Shown: piece by piece, positions 1 through 6,662 of the stretch | How the letters are laid out: each line of letters opens with the position of its first letter | How positions within the stretch are numbered: position 1 is the first letter of the stretch | Assembly: GCA_937927725.1 (NCBI GenBank) | Contig: CALBSE010000049.1 | Coordinates: forward strand, 1-7,827 | Direction of reading: 5' to 3' | From: an uncultured Actinomycetes bacterium | GTDB lineage: Bacteria > Actinomycetota > Acidimicrobiia > Acidimicrobiales > Acidimicrobilacustridaceae | Length of the DNA stretch: 7,827 nucleotides | Translations under genes and position numbers: made by a program | Notes under the pieces: generated by a model | The model's database searches: none | Told to the model about the DNA's origin: nothing | The model's input: only the letters and a program-made list of their open reading frames with translations

Positions 1-148
1 GTACGTCGTCACCGTGCGGCCGTCCAACATCGTTCACAACAATTCGGCAACCTCGTTGACCGAGCATGTGCGCGTAGGCGCGACCGAGTCCGCCGCCCGC
101 ACCGGTGATAACGGCGACTTCGCCGCTAAAGACGATGGCCTCAGCCAC
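1..148 (-). CDS. Short-chain dehydrogenase/reductase, N-terminal part only (cut by window edge)
   Basis: The reverse strand from a GTG at 148 reads open to the window edge for 49 codons. It encodes the start of a classical SDR Rossmann fold: strand beta-1 (EVAVIT), the cofactor loop TGAGGGLG at residues 15-22, then beta-2 ending VVND with Asp40. In this family an acidic residue at the end of beta-2 usually means NAD(H) rather than NADP(H). The GAGGGLGRAYA...VVNDVG pattern resembles the SDR domain of multifunctional beta-oxidation type hydroxyacyl-CoA dehydrogenases, but that is only a resemblance. The GTG lies inside the last codons of the upstream SDR, giving an 8-base overlap and implying co-transcription and coupled translation. 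The catalytic Tyr/Lys lie outside the window, so activity and substrate cannot be judged. Another in-frame GTG four codons upstream is a possible alternative start. Confidence 0.85.
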   Translation of the reverse strand, partial: MAEAIVFSGEVAVITGAGGGLGRAYAHMLGQRGCRIVVNDVGRPHGDDV

Positions 149-911
149 GAGGCATACCACCAGCGACAACGATGTCGTCGCCGGTCACAAACGAAGAAAG
201 ATCGCTGGCGAGATACAACACAGGGCCAATGATCTCTGCGGTCTCGGCTACTCGCTTCAGCGATGTCGCCGAAGCAGCACGATCGTAAAAGCCTGGTGCC
301 ATACGTTCGGCGCCTTCGGTGAGTTCACTCTTCACCGGGCCCGGACAGATCGTGTTGACGCGGATGTTCCATGGTGCGAGTTCCTTCGAAAGCGTGCGGC
401 CCATATTGATGAGTCCCGCCTTCGATGCTCCATACGCTCCAACACCAGGACCACCGCTGTAGGCGCCGACAGTTGCGATATTCACGATTGATCCGCCGCC
501 GACTTCACGCATGTGCGGAGCGACACACGTGGCCATGCGCAGCGGACCTTCGAGGTTTACCGAAAAAACCTTGCGCCACAGATCAATGTTTGTGTCCATC
601 AGCGAATCGCTGGTGGGATTGATGCCAGCGTTGTTCACCAACACATCGATGCGACCGAATCGATCGATGACCTTTTCGACGAATGCGGGAATCGCCTCCC
701 AATCACCAACGTGACAGGCGAGCGGCAACACTTCAGCACCTGTTCGCTCAGTGAGCTCCGCCGCAACCTGATCGCAAAGATCCTGTTTGCGACTACTCAC
801 GACGACCTTCGCACCGGCATCGGCGAATCCGTCGACCATCGCGCGACCCAAACCTTTGGTCGACCCGGTGACGATGACGACCTTGCCGCTGAAATCAAAT
901 GCTGCTTGCAT
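141..911 (-). CDS. Short-chain dehydrogenase/reductase (FabG/DHRS4-like), 256 aa
   Basis: A full-length classical SDR, probably a soluble cytoplasmic NAD(P)(H)-dependent alcohol/ketone oxidoreductase. Visible motifs are the cofactor loop TGSTKGLG (15-22), NNAG (93-96), active-site Asn119 and YGASK with Tyr160 and Lys164. Lys19 in the glycine loop and Arg41 after beta-2 suggest NADP(H). The position 13 residues before the catalytic Tyr, normally Ser, is Thr147 (NIATVGAY). I chose the ATG at 911 because GGGGGAG lies just upstream and the protein then starts normally (MQAAFDFSGK). A GTG at 932 in the same frame would add seven residues and place the Shine-Dalgarno inside the gene. A weak -10-like TACGTT (940-935) lies upstream. 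The gene overlaps the next SDR by 8 bases, so the two probably form one operon. The substrate cannot be told from sequence. Confidence 0.93.
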   Translation of the reverse strand: MQAAFDFSGKVVIVTGSTKGLGRAMVDGFADAGAKVVVSSRKQDLCDQVAAELTERTGAEVLPLACHVGDWEAIPAFVEKVIDRFGRIDVLVNNAGINPTSDSLMDTNIDLWRKVFSVNLEGPLRMATCVAPHMREVGGGSIVNIATVGAYSGGPGVGAYGASKAGLINMGRTLSKELAPWNIRVNTICPGPVKSELTEGAERMAPGFYDRAASATSLKRVAETAEIIGPVLYLASDLSSFVTGDDIVVAGGMPRG

Positions 912-956
912 AACTCCCCCTTGATTAGGCACCGAACGTAGCCGGTCCCGAACGCG

Positions 957-985
957 GAGAGGCCCGGTCTATGACCGGGCCTCTC
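957..985 (-). terminator. Perfect 13-bp hairpin at the end of metY
   Basis: The arms GAGAGGCCCGGTC (957-969) and GACCGGGCCTCTC (973-985) are perfectly complementary around a 3-base loop. The hairpin starts 24 bases past the metY stop on the minus strand. No T-run follows in either direction, so it would be a U-less hairpin of the sort common in actinobacteria, or an RNA-stabilising 3' end. It separates metY from the SDR pair, which argues for a separate promoter for the latter. Confidence 0.7.
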
Positions 986-1009
986 GCTACAACTGATCTT
1001 GCGTTGAGA

Positions 1010-2320
1010 TCACTTCGCTGCGGCGAAGCCCTTCTCAAGGTCGGTGATGATGTCTTCGATGGCTTCGATGCCAACCGAAAGGCGGATGAGACCGGAGTAC
1101 ACACCAGTGGTGCTCTGCTCTTCTTCGGTGAGCTGCGAATGCGTCGTCGATGCCGGGTGAATGGCAAGGCTTCGCACGTCACCAATGTTCGCCACGTGGC
1201 TGTGAAGTTCGAGACCTTCGACGAACTTCTGACCGGCTTCCTTACCGCCCTTGATGACGAATGCGGGCACGGAGCCATAGCCCTTGCCACCGCTGTACTT
1301 CTTTGCACGCTCATGCCAAGGCGAGGACGCGAGGCTGGAGTGCTGCACGGCTTCGACCTGCGAATGACCAGCGAGGAACTCGGCCACCTTGAGGGCATTT
1401 GCGTTGTGACGCTCCATGCGGAGGCTGAGCGTTTCAAGACCCTGCAACATCGTCCATGAGTTGAACGGCGAGATCGCTGCACCCATGTCACGAAGAAGAT
1501 GCACGCGAGCCTTGATGATGTAAGCGCCGGCGCCAAGAGCAGGCCAGTACTGGAGGCCGTGATAGCTCGAATCTGGTTCGGTGAACATCGGGAACTTGTC
1601 GTTTGCTCCGAAGTCGAATGAACCGCCATCGATGATCACGCCACCGATTGAGGTGCCGTGTCCACCAATGAACTTGGTTGCGGATTCGACGACAATGTCG
1701 GCGCCGAGTTCCAGCGGACGAATGAGCCACGGCGATGCGACGGTGTTGTCCACGATGAGCGGAACGCCGCCTTCGTGCGCAACCTTCGACACACCCTCAA
1801 TGTCGAGAACGTCGTTCCGAGGATTGCCAATGGTCTCGCCGTAGAAGGCCTTGGTGTTCGGCTTCACGGCATTACGCCACGCGTCGAGGTCGTCGGGATC
1901 GTCGACGAACGTGACTTCGATGCCGTAGCGAGGAAGTGTGCTTCCGAGAAGCGTGTAGGTACCGCCGTAGAGGGCTGCGGAAGCAACGATGTGGCTTCCC
2001 GCTTCGGCGAGGTTCATGATCGCCATGGTTTCGGCAGCCTGACCTGATGCAGTTGCAAGCGCACCGGGAATGCCCACAGCAGTGGCAGTACCACCCTCAA
2101 GCGAGGACATGCGGGCTTCGAACACACCAGTGGTGGGGTTCATGAGGCGGGTGTAGATGTTGCCCATTTCGGCAAGCGCGAAGAGGTTCGCAGCATGAGC
2201 CGAGTCGCGGAATTGATACGAGGTCGTTTGGTAGATCGGGACAGCGCGCGCACCGGTGGTCGGGTCGGGCTCCTGGCCGGCGTGGATCTGACGGGTATCG
2301 AAACCCCAGTTGTCGCTCAT
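1010..2320 (-). CDS. metY: O-acetylhomoserine aminocarboxypropyltransferase (O-acetylhomoserine sulfhydrylase), 436 aa
   Basis: A cytoplasmic PLP enzyme of the Cys/Met-metabolism family that joins O-acetylhomoserine and sulfide to form homocysteine, the direct sulfhydrylation route to methionine. Its N-terminus (WGFDTRQIHAGQEPDPTTGARAVPIYQTTSY) is diagnostic of MetY. Cofactor residues are visible: Tyr56/Arg58 (YTR, phosphate contact from the partner subunit), Tyr118 stacking on PLP, Asp191 in VDNT and Lys216 in ESATKFIGGHG, the Schiff-base lysine. The length of about 430 residues favours MetY over the shorter MetB/MetZ enzymes. I chose the ATG at 2320 because GAGGAG lies 5 bases before it; an in-frame GTG at 2326 overlaps that ribosome site. 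Between LEGG (74-77) and SGQ (92-94) there are 14 residues where I expect about 7, a possible local insertion. It is transcribed alone, with vapBC divergent upstream. Confidence 0.95.
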   Translation of the reverse strand: MSDNWGFDTRQIHAGQEPDPTTGARAVPIYQTTSYQFRDSAHAANLFALAEMGNIYTRLMNPTTGVFEARMSSLEGGTATAVGIPGALATASGQAAETMAIMNLAEAGSHIVASAALYGGTYTLLGSTLPRYGIEVTFVDDPDDLDAWRNAVKPNTKAFYGETIGNPRNDVLDIEGVSKVAHEGGVPLIVDNTVASPWLIRPLELGADIVVESATKFIGGHGTSIGGVIIDGGSFDFGANDKFPMFTEPDSSYHGLQYWPALGAGAYIIKARVHLLRDMGAAISPFNSWTMLQGLETLSLRMERHNANALKVAEFLAGHSQVEAVQHSSLASSPWHERAKKYSGGKGYGSVPAFVIKGGKEAGQKFVEGLELHSHVANIGDVRSLAIHPASTTHSQLTEEEQSTTGVYSGLIRLSVGIEAIEDIITDLEKGFAAAK

Positions 2321-2338
2321 GGTCACTCCTCATCAATG

Positions 2339-2356
2339 GACCGGCACGTCCCGGTC
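2339..2356 (-). promoter_or_regulatory. Small hairpin in the metY 5' leader
   Basis: GACCGG (2339-2344) and CCGGTC (2351-2356) pair around a 6-base loop. The hairpin lies just downstream of the predicted metY transcription start and 7 bases before the GAGGAG ribosome site. It could be a simple 5' stabiliser or a minor translational element; nothing shows ligand binding. The leader (about 43 bases) is too short for the SAM riboswitch classes I know. Confidence 0.3.
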
Positions 2357-2369
2357 GCACAGAAGCGAA

Positions 2370-2398
2370 ACCCTAGATGCCTAATCCCGACCAATCAA
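2370..2398 (-). promoter_or_regulatory. Candidate metY promoter
   Basis: On the minus strand, TTGATT (2398-2393) and TAGGGT (2375-2370) are separated by exactly 17 bases, a good housekeeping-sigma spacing with a TANNNT -10 box. Transcription would start near 2363, leaving a leader of about 43 bases before the metY ATG. It was found by eye only. Confidence 0.4.
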
Positions 2399-2453
2399 CT
2401 CAACAATTCAAGCCAGGCGGGGATTTTGTTCAGAGAGAGGACCAATTGACCCC

Positions 2454-2489
2454 TGTCGCACTGTGTCGCACATGTGCTACAACTTCGAC
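2454..2489 (+). promoter_or_regulatory. vapBC operator with overlapping leaderless promoter
   Basis: Three 8-base half-sites begin exactly 10 bases apart: TGTCGCAC at 2454, TGTCGCAC at 2464 and the inverted copy GTGCTACA at 2474. The last two form an 18-base near-perfect palindrome (TGTCGCACA/TGTGCTACA, 2464-2481) with one mismatched pair. A -10-like TACAAC (2478-2483) ends six bases before the ATG at 2490, so transcription would start at the A of the start codon. The operator overlaps the -10, as expected for autorepression by an antitoxin or toxin-antitoxin complex. No clear -35 box is seen. Confidence 0.55.
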
Positions 2490-2753
2490 ATGGCCCTCAC
2501 CTCTGACCCGCCGACGGTCGGCGCACGCGAACTTCGTAACGAAACCCGATCGGTGCTGGATCGCGTGCTCGAGGGCGACACGGTCATCGTCACCCTCGAC
2601 GGGCGACCGGTTGCCCGCATCGAGCCCATCAACACCAAACCACGCTGGGTCAACACCGAGAAGTTCCTCAAGAACCTTCGCCAAGCCGACCCACGGCTTC
2701 GTGATGACCTTCGCGAGTTCGATGAACTCATCGACAACAACGAGTTCGACTGA
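2490..2753 (+). CDS. vapB: VapB-type antitoxin of the Phd/YefM family, 87 aa
   Basis: A small DNA-binding antitoxin. The N-terminal half (TVGARELRNETRSVLDRVLEGDTVIVTLDGRPVARIEPI, roughly residues 9-48) is the Phd/YefM fold, with ARELRN and the typical GRPVA.I.P ending. The charged C-terminal tail, rich in Leu, Arg, Asp and Glu, would wrap the toxin. Start codons in frame are GTG 2463, ATG 2472 and ATG 2490. I chose 2490 because the family normally begins a few residues before the VGARELRN element and because it sits at the predicted +1; no ribosome site precedes any of the three. The stop is one base before vapC, so the two are co-transcribed. Expected role: neutralise VapC and repress its own promoter. 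The protein family is clear; the exact start is not proven. Confidence 0.88.
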   Translation: MALTSDPPTVGARELRNETRSVLDRVLEGDTVIVTLDGRPVARIEPINTKPRWVNTEKFLKNLRQADPRLRDDLREFDELIDNNEFD

Positions 2754-2754
2754 A

Positions 2755-3147
2755 ATGCAGCCGGATCAGGGACTACTCGATACATCGATATTCATTGCAC
2801 TCGAGACAGGGCGACCTCTCGACACCAACCGTTCCCCCACCAATGCTTCCGTCAGCATCATCACCATTGGCGAATTGCGACTCGGGATCCTCGCAGCTCG
2901 CGATGCACCTACCCGCTCTGCTCGTCTCTCAACATTCCTCGACGCGTCTGAACTCAATCCGCTCCCCATCGACGAAAACGTCGCTGAAGCGTGGGCCCAA
3001 CTTCGCATCACTCTGCGAGAGACAAAGACAAAGATGAGTGTGAACGATTCGTGGATCGCTGCTACCGCCATGGCTCACGCCATTCCCGTCATCACTCAAG
3101 ACGGTGACTTCGTCGAAGGGCTCGGCTTCGACATCATCCGAATCTGA
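2755..3147 (+). CDS. vapC: VapC-type PIN-domain ribonuclease toxin, 130 aa
   Basis: A PIN-domain endoribonuclease, the toxin of the pair; family members cleave RNAs such as tRNAs or rRNA in the cytoplasm using Mg2+. The acidic active site is intact: Asp9 (LLDTSIFI), Glu40 (TIGELRLG), Asp98 (VNDSWIAATA) and Asp116 (ITQDGDF), with Asp118 close by. The length of 130 residues is normal, so it looks functional. The ATG at 2755 follows the vapB stop after a single base (TGAaATG), which suggests coupled translation. The open frame extends far upstream, but that part only overlaps vapB in another frame and is not protein-like. The RNA target cannot be predicted. Confidence 0.93.
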   Translation: MQPDQGLLDTSIFIALETGRPLDTNRSPTNASVSIITIGELRLGILAARDAPTRSARLSTFLDASELNPLPIDENVAEAWAQLRITLRETKTKMSVNDSWIAATAMAHAIPVITQDGDFVEGLGFDIIRI

Positions 3148-3179
3148 CGTCGTCGCAACGTTCCACCCCGGACGCGACG

Positions 3180-3199
3180 GAGGGGCCCGAAGGCCCCTC
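3180..3199 (+). terminator. Hairpin after vapC
   Basis: GAGGGGCC (3180-3187) and GGCCCCTC (3192-3199) form a perfect 8-bp stem with a CGAA tetraloop, 32 bases beyond the vapC stop. No T-run follows. It may also serve ilvC from the other side, whose stop is 91 bases away; the rest of the 3148-3290 gap shows no other convincing structure. Confidence 0.55.
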
Positions 3200-3290
3200 G
3201 CGCACTCCACCCGCTGAACTTCACACCAAATGGTGCGTCGTATCGATCCGTCGCCACCGAACAATGTCGGCGAGAATCAACCCGTAAGGG

Positions 3291-4325
3291 TCAGTCCTGC
3301 GCGCCACCGGAAGTTTCGGCGACGCTCTTCCGACCGGCGGAGATCCACGGCATCATTGCGCGCAGTTCCTTGCCGGTCTTTTCAATTGGGTGCTCAGCAC
3401 CAGCCGAGCGCAGGGCATTGAAGTTCTTGCGACCCGACTCTGATTCGGCGATCCACTCTTCAGCGAACTGACCAGACACGATTTCGTCGAGGATCTTCTT
3501 CATTTCAACCTTGGTTGCCGGCGTGACGACGCGCGGACCACGAGTGACATCGCCGTATTCGGCGGTGTCGGAAATTGAGTAACGCATGCCGCTGATGCCC
3601 TCTTCGTACATGAGGTCAACAATGAGCTTCACCTCGTGCAGACATTCGAAGTACGCCATCTCGGGCTGGTAGCCAGCCTCGGTGAGGGTTTCGAAACCGG
3701 CCTGCACAAGTGCAGCAACGCCGCCACAAAGAACAGCCTGCTCGCCGAAAAGATCGGTTTCGGTTTCTTCGGTGAACGTTGTTTCGATAACACCGGCGCG
3801 TGTGCCACCGATGGCATCGGCGTAGGCAAGCGCAACGTTGCGAGCGTTACCGGTTGCGTCCTGCTCGACAGCGATGAGGCAAGGAACGCCGCCGCCCTCG
3901 GTGTAGGTACGACGCACAAGATGACCTGGGCCCTTCGGGGCGGCCATCACGACATCAACGCCAGCCGGCGGAACGATGCGATCAAAACGAATGTTGAAAC
4001 CGTGAGCGAAGAACAGCGCGTCGCCTTCGGAAAGGTTCGGTGCGATCTCTGCGTCGTACACCGACTTCTGTTCGGTATCGGGAAGAAGGATCATGATTGC
4101 GTCGGCCCACTTGGTGGCCTCGGCGATTGACATGACCGTGAGGCCCTCAGCTTCGGCCTTGGCCTTGGAGGAGGATCCGTCGCGCAGACCAACGACAACG
4201 TCAATGCCCGACTCTTTGAGATTGAGCGCATGGGCATGGCCCTGCGAGCCGTAACCAATGACGGCGACCTTTCGGTCGGCGATGAATGAACGATCGGCGT
4301 CGGCTTCGTAATAGACGGTGGCCAC
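3291..4325 (-). CDS. ilvC: Ketol-acid reductoisomerase (class I), 344 aa
   Basis: A cytoplasmic Mg2+/NADPH enzyme, second step of branched-chain amino acid synthesis: it isomerises and reduces acetolactate to dihydroxyisovalerate and acetohydroxybutyrate to dihydroxymethylvalerate. The Rossmann loop GYGSQGHAHALN (24-35) is followed by GLRDGSSS with Arg48 and Ser51/Ser53, fitting NADPH. Catalytic residues are all present: His108, Lys131, Asp191 and Glu195 (DLFGEQ, first metal-site pair), Glu227, Glu231 and Ser252. The length matches short class I enzymes. I chose the GTG at 4325 (protein begins MATVYYEADAD) because AGGAG lies 5 bases upstream and the family starts there; the open frame could extend 11 residues to 4358, but that stretch is not conserved-looking. 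It lies 108 bases downstream of ilvN on the same strand, probably in the same operon. Confidence 0.97.
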   Translation of the reverse strand: MATVYYEADADRSFIADRKVAVIGYGSQGHAHALNLKESGIDVVVGLRDGSSSKAKAEAEGLTVMSIAEATKWADAIMILLPDTEQKSVYDAEIAPNLSEGDALFFAHGFNIRFDRIVPPAGVDVVMAAPKGPGHLVRRTYTEGGGVPCLIAVEQDATGNARNVALAYADAIGGTRAGVIETTFTEETETDLFGEQAVLCGGVAALVQAGFETLTEAGYQPEMAYFECLHEVKLIVDLMYEEGISGMRYSISDTAEYGDVTRGPRVVTPATKVEMKKILDEIVSGQFAEEWIAESESGRKNFNALRSAGAEHPIEKTGKELRAMMPWISAGRKSVAETSGGAQD

Positions 4326-4433
4326 GGGAACTCCTATTTCGGGATCGGGTCGCCCCACGGGGCGGATTGGAGAGCGTACGACGAAAGGGGCTCAGGACGA
4401 AAAAGCGCCAGAACCCCCGGGACTGACTAGGGA
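4326..4433 (-). other. ilvN-ilvC gap with possible RNA hairpins
   Basis: Two inverted repeats are visible in the 108-base spacer. GGGGTTC and GAGCCCC (4417-4411 and 4393-4387, minus strand, one G-T pair) enclose a 17-base loop and are followed by TTTCGT. CGCCCC/GGGGCG (4351-4364) forms a tight hairpin shortly before the ilvC ribosome site. A TACGCT (4378-4373) could be a -10 box for a separate ilvC promoter, but no matching -35 is seen. These could adjust ilvC level relative to ilvBN by partial termination or RNA processing. All of this is weak. Confidence 0.25.
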
Positions 4434-4922
4434 TCAAACGATGCGAGGAAGGGCGATGCGGCCGGTGCGCTGATAGGCCACCACTGCTGCACCCATACGG
4501 GCGGTGAAGGCATCAAGCGCTTCGGGGGTTCCACCCAGAGACACCGTGATCCGATCACCGGCTTCGTCGAGAACCACGCCGCTGTACTCCTCTGTGAGAG
4601 AAAGCAACTCAGGTTTGGATTCGGCGGAAACGGTCACGGTCACGATCATGAGTTCGCGTTCCACCGCATCGATGGGAGCGAGTTCGTCGATCTGCAACAC
4701 GTTGATGAGCTTGTCGAGCTGCTTGGTGATCTGCTCGAGCGGAGCCGATTCAACGTCGACAACAATCGTGATGCGGCTGCGAGTGGGATCGTCGGTGGGC
4801 GCAACAGCCAACGAAAAGATGTTGAAGCCGCGTCGGGCGAACAAACCCGAGACGCGAGCGAGAACACCGGGCTTGTTTTCGACAAGGACGGAAAGGATGT
4901 GATGACGCGTCGCCGGGCTCAT
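4434..4922 (-). CDS. ilvN: Acetolactate synthase regulatory (small) subunit, 162 aa
   Basis: The regulatory subunit that binds IlvB, raises its activity and confers valine feedback inhibition. An N-terminal ACT domain is clear: HILSVLVENKPGVLARVSGLFARRGFNI (8-35) followed by SLAVAPTDDP. Asn16, Gly19 and Asn34 align with the valine-binding Asn11, Gly14 and Asn29 of Escherichia coli IlvH, so valine sensitivity is expected. The second half (about 80-162, ERELMIVTVTV...TGRIALPRIV) is the usual C-terminal ACT-like domain. The length is normal. The ATG at 4922 overlaps the ilvB stop in ATGA, with GGAGG seven bases upstream inside the ilvB end, so translation is coupled and subunits are made together. 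It is cytoplasmic. Confidence 0.97.
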   Translation of the reverse strand: MSPATRHHILSVLVENKPGVLARVSGLFARRGFNIFSLAVAPTDDPTRSRITIVVDVESAPLEQITKQLDKLINVLQIDELAPIDAVERELMIVTVTVSAESKPELLSLTEEYSGVVLDEAGDRITVSLGGTPEALDAFTARMGAAVVAYQRTGRIALPRIV

Positions 4923-6649
4923 CGGACATCCTCCGGTCCGACGACGATGTCGGAGTTGGACTTGCCTGCAGGAACCATCGGGAAGACCTTCTCGCGCGCA
5001 TCGGTGCGGAAATCGATGACGACGGGACGGTCGTCAACTTCGTTCGCACGCTGAATCGCGGGAAGGACATCTTCGGGAGCTTCGACGCGCATACCGACAC
5101 AACCCATGGCTTCGGCCCACATCTTGTAATCGGGGAGGTCGGGTGAGAGGTAGACCTCGCTGTAACGCTCTTCGTAGAACATCTCTTGCCACTGACGAAC
5201 CATTCCGAGATACGCGTTGTTGAGAATCGCGATCTTGACGGGAATGCGTTCGGCTGCAGCGGTAACAAGTTCCTGAGCGGTCATCTGGAAACAACCATCG
5301 CCGTCGACAGCCCACACCATGCGGTCGGGACGACCGACCTTGGCGCCGATTGCCGCCGGAACCGAGAAGCCCATTGTTCCGAGGCCACCAGAGTTGATCC
5401 AGGTGTACGGATGCTGGAACTTCCAGTACTGCGCCGTCCACATCTGATGCTGGCCAACACCCGATGCAACGATGCAGTCGTCGGGAGTGTTGTCACGAAG
5501 TTGTTCAAGCACGTATTGCGGCTTCAACAAATCGCCCGGTTCGGATTGCACGTACGACAGCGGGTACTTCTCTTGCCATCCGCTGATCGTGGACTTCCAC
5601 GAAGAACGATCAGGCTGAACCTCTGGCGCACCGATCTGCTTGAGGGCCGTGATCAGTTCGTTAATGACCAAACGACAATCACCAGTGATGCCGACGTCTG
5701 GTCGGCGAACCTTGCCGAGTTCGGCAGGATCAATGTCGACGTGAATGATCTTGGCGTTCGCCGCGAATGCGTCGAGCTTGCCGGTGACTCGGTCGTCGAA
5801 GCGTGAACCGAGGGCGATGAGCAGATCGGATTCCTGCATCGCGGTGACAGCGGTGTAGTTGCCGTGCATACCCGGCATGCCGAGACACAACGGGTGATCA
5901 TCGGGAACCGCACCTCGAGCCATGAGCGTGGTGACTACGGGGATGTCGAGCAACTCGGCAAGCGCAAGCAGGGATTCAGCTGCGCGCGCCTTGAGGATGC
6001 CGCCACCGGCGTAGATGACGGGACGTTCGGCAGCGATGATCAGTTGCGCTGCATCCTTGATGAGCGCGGGATCTCCGTCGAGACGCGGTTTGTAACCGGC
6101 GAGGTCGACGGAGTCGGGCCAGTACCAATCAAGCGCCGAATTCGGATTCGTGGGATCAACAAGATCTTTCGGAATATCGATAAGCACGGGGCCGGGGCGA
6201 CCAGTCGTCGCGATATGGAATGCCTCGCGGACAACGCGCGGAATGTCAGCAGCGTTCGTCACGAGTTCGTTGTGCTTGGTAACCGATCGGGTGATGCCGA
6301 CGGTGTCGACTTCCTGAAACGCATCGGTACCAATGCCTGCGGTACCGACCTGACCGGTGATGACAACCATCGGCACAGAGTCCATGTAGGCATCGGCGAG
6401 CGGCGTGATGATGTTCGTGGCCGCCGGACCACTCGTCACCATCGCGACGCCGGGACGCCCCGTTGCGTGCGCGTAACCCTCGGCCATGTGACCTGCACCC
6501 TGTTCGTGACGAACGAGAATGTGGCGAATTGGCGAGTCGATAATCGGGTCGTAGACCGGCAGGATTGCGCCACCGGGCAGACCAAAGATCACATCGACGC
6601 CCTCGAGTTCGAGAGCCTTGATGAGTGCGGCACCACCGTTGGTTTTCAT
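4919..6649 (-). CDS. ilvB: Acetolactate synthase catalytic (large) subunit, 576 aa
   Basis: A thiamine-diphosphate enzyme catalysing the first common step of valine, leucine and isoleucine synthesis: it condenses two pyruvates to acetolactate, or pyruvate with 2-ketobutyrate to acetohydroxybutyrate. N-terminal PYR domain: GLPGGAILPVYD (23-34), Glu49 in RHEQGAGHMAEGYA that activates the cofactor, and Phe111/Gln112 and Lys125 near the active site. A central FAD-binding domain follows (about 190-340). The C-terminal PP domain has the ThDP/Mg motif GDG (450-452) ... NN (477-478), then MVRQWQ with Trp487, the residue that in acetolactate synthases favours 2-ketobutyrate and rules out simple pyruvate-specific catabolic ALS. 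The start ATG at 6649 has GGGGAGGA 5 bases upstream. It heads ilvBNC and is preceded by an apparent amino acid attenuator. Confidence 0.98.
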   Translation of the reverse strand: MKTNGGAALIKALELEGVDVIFGLPGGAILPVYDPIIDSPIRHILVRHEQGAGHMAEGYAHATGRPGVAMVTSGPAATNIITPLADAYMDSVPMVVITGQVGTAGIGTDAFQEVDTVGITRSVTKHNELVTNAADIPRVVREAFHIATTGRPGPVLIDIPKDLVDPTNPNSALDWYWPDSVDLAGYKPRLDGDPALIKDAAQLIIAAERPVIYAGGGILKARAAESLLALAELLDIPVVTTLMARGAVPDDHPLCLGMPGMHGNYTAVTAMQESDLLIALGSRFDDRVTGKLDAFAANAKIIHVDIDPAELGKVRRPDVGITGDCRLVINELITALKQIGAPEVQPDRSSWKSTISGWQEKYPLSYVQSEPGDLLKPQYVLEQLRDNTPDDCIVASGVGQHQMWTAQYWKFQHPYTWINSGGLGTMGFSVPAAIGAKVGRPDRMVWAVDGDGCFQMTAQELVTAAAERIPVKIAILNNAYLGMVRQWQEMFYEERYSEVYLSPDLPDYKMWAEAMGCVGMRVEAPEDVLPAIQRANEVDDRPVVIDFRTDAREKVFPMVPAGKSNSDIVVGPEDVR

Positions 6650-6662
6650 GGTTGTCCTCCCC

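Noticed and set aside
925..1629. Minus-strand open frame of 234 codons inside metY
   Set aside because: It is a shifted frame within metY with a Ser/Arg-rich, domain-free translation; metY in the correct frame carries all the catalytic motifs.
2446..2451. TTGACC as -35 box for vapBC
   Set aside because: A good hexamer, but the only reasonable -10 (TACAAC at 2478) is 26 bases away, too far for a standard promoter.
2377..2754. N-terminal extension of the VapC frame giving a 256-residue protein
   Set aside because: The upstream part runs through the metY-vapB spacer and vapB in another frame and is Ser/Thr/Arg-rich; PIN toxins start a few residues before the first Asp, as with the ATG at 2755.
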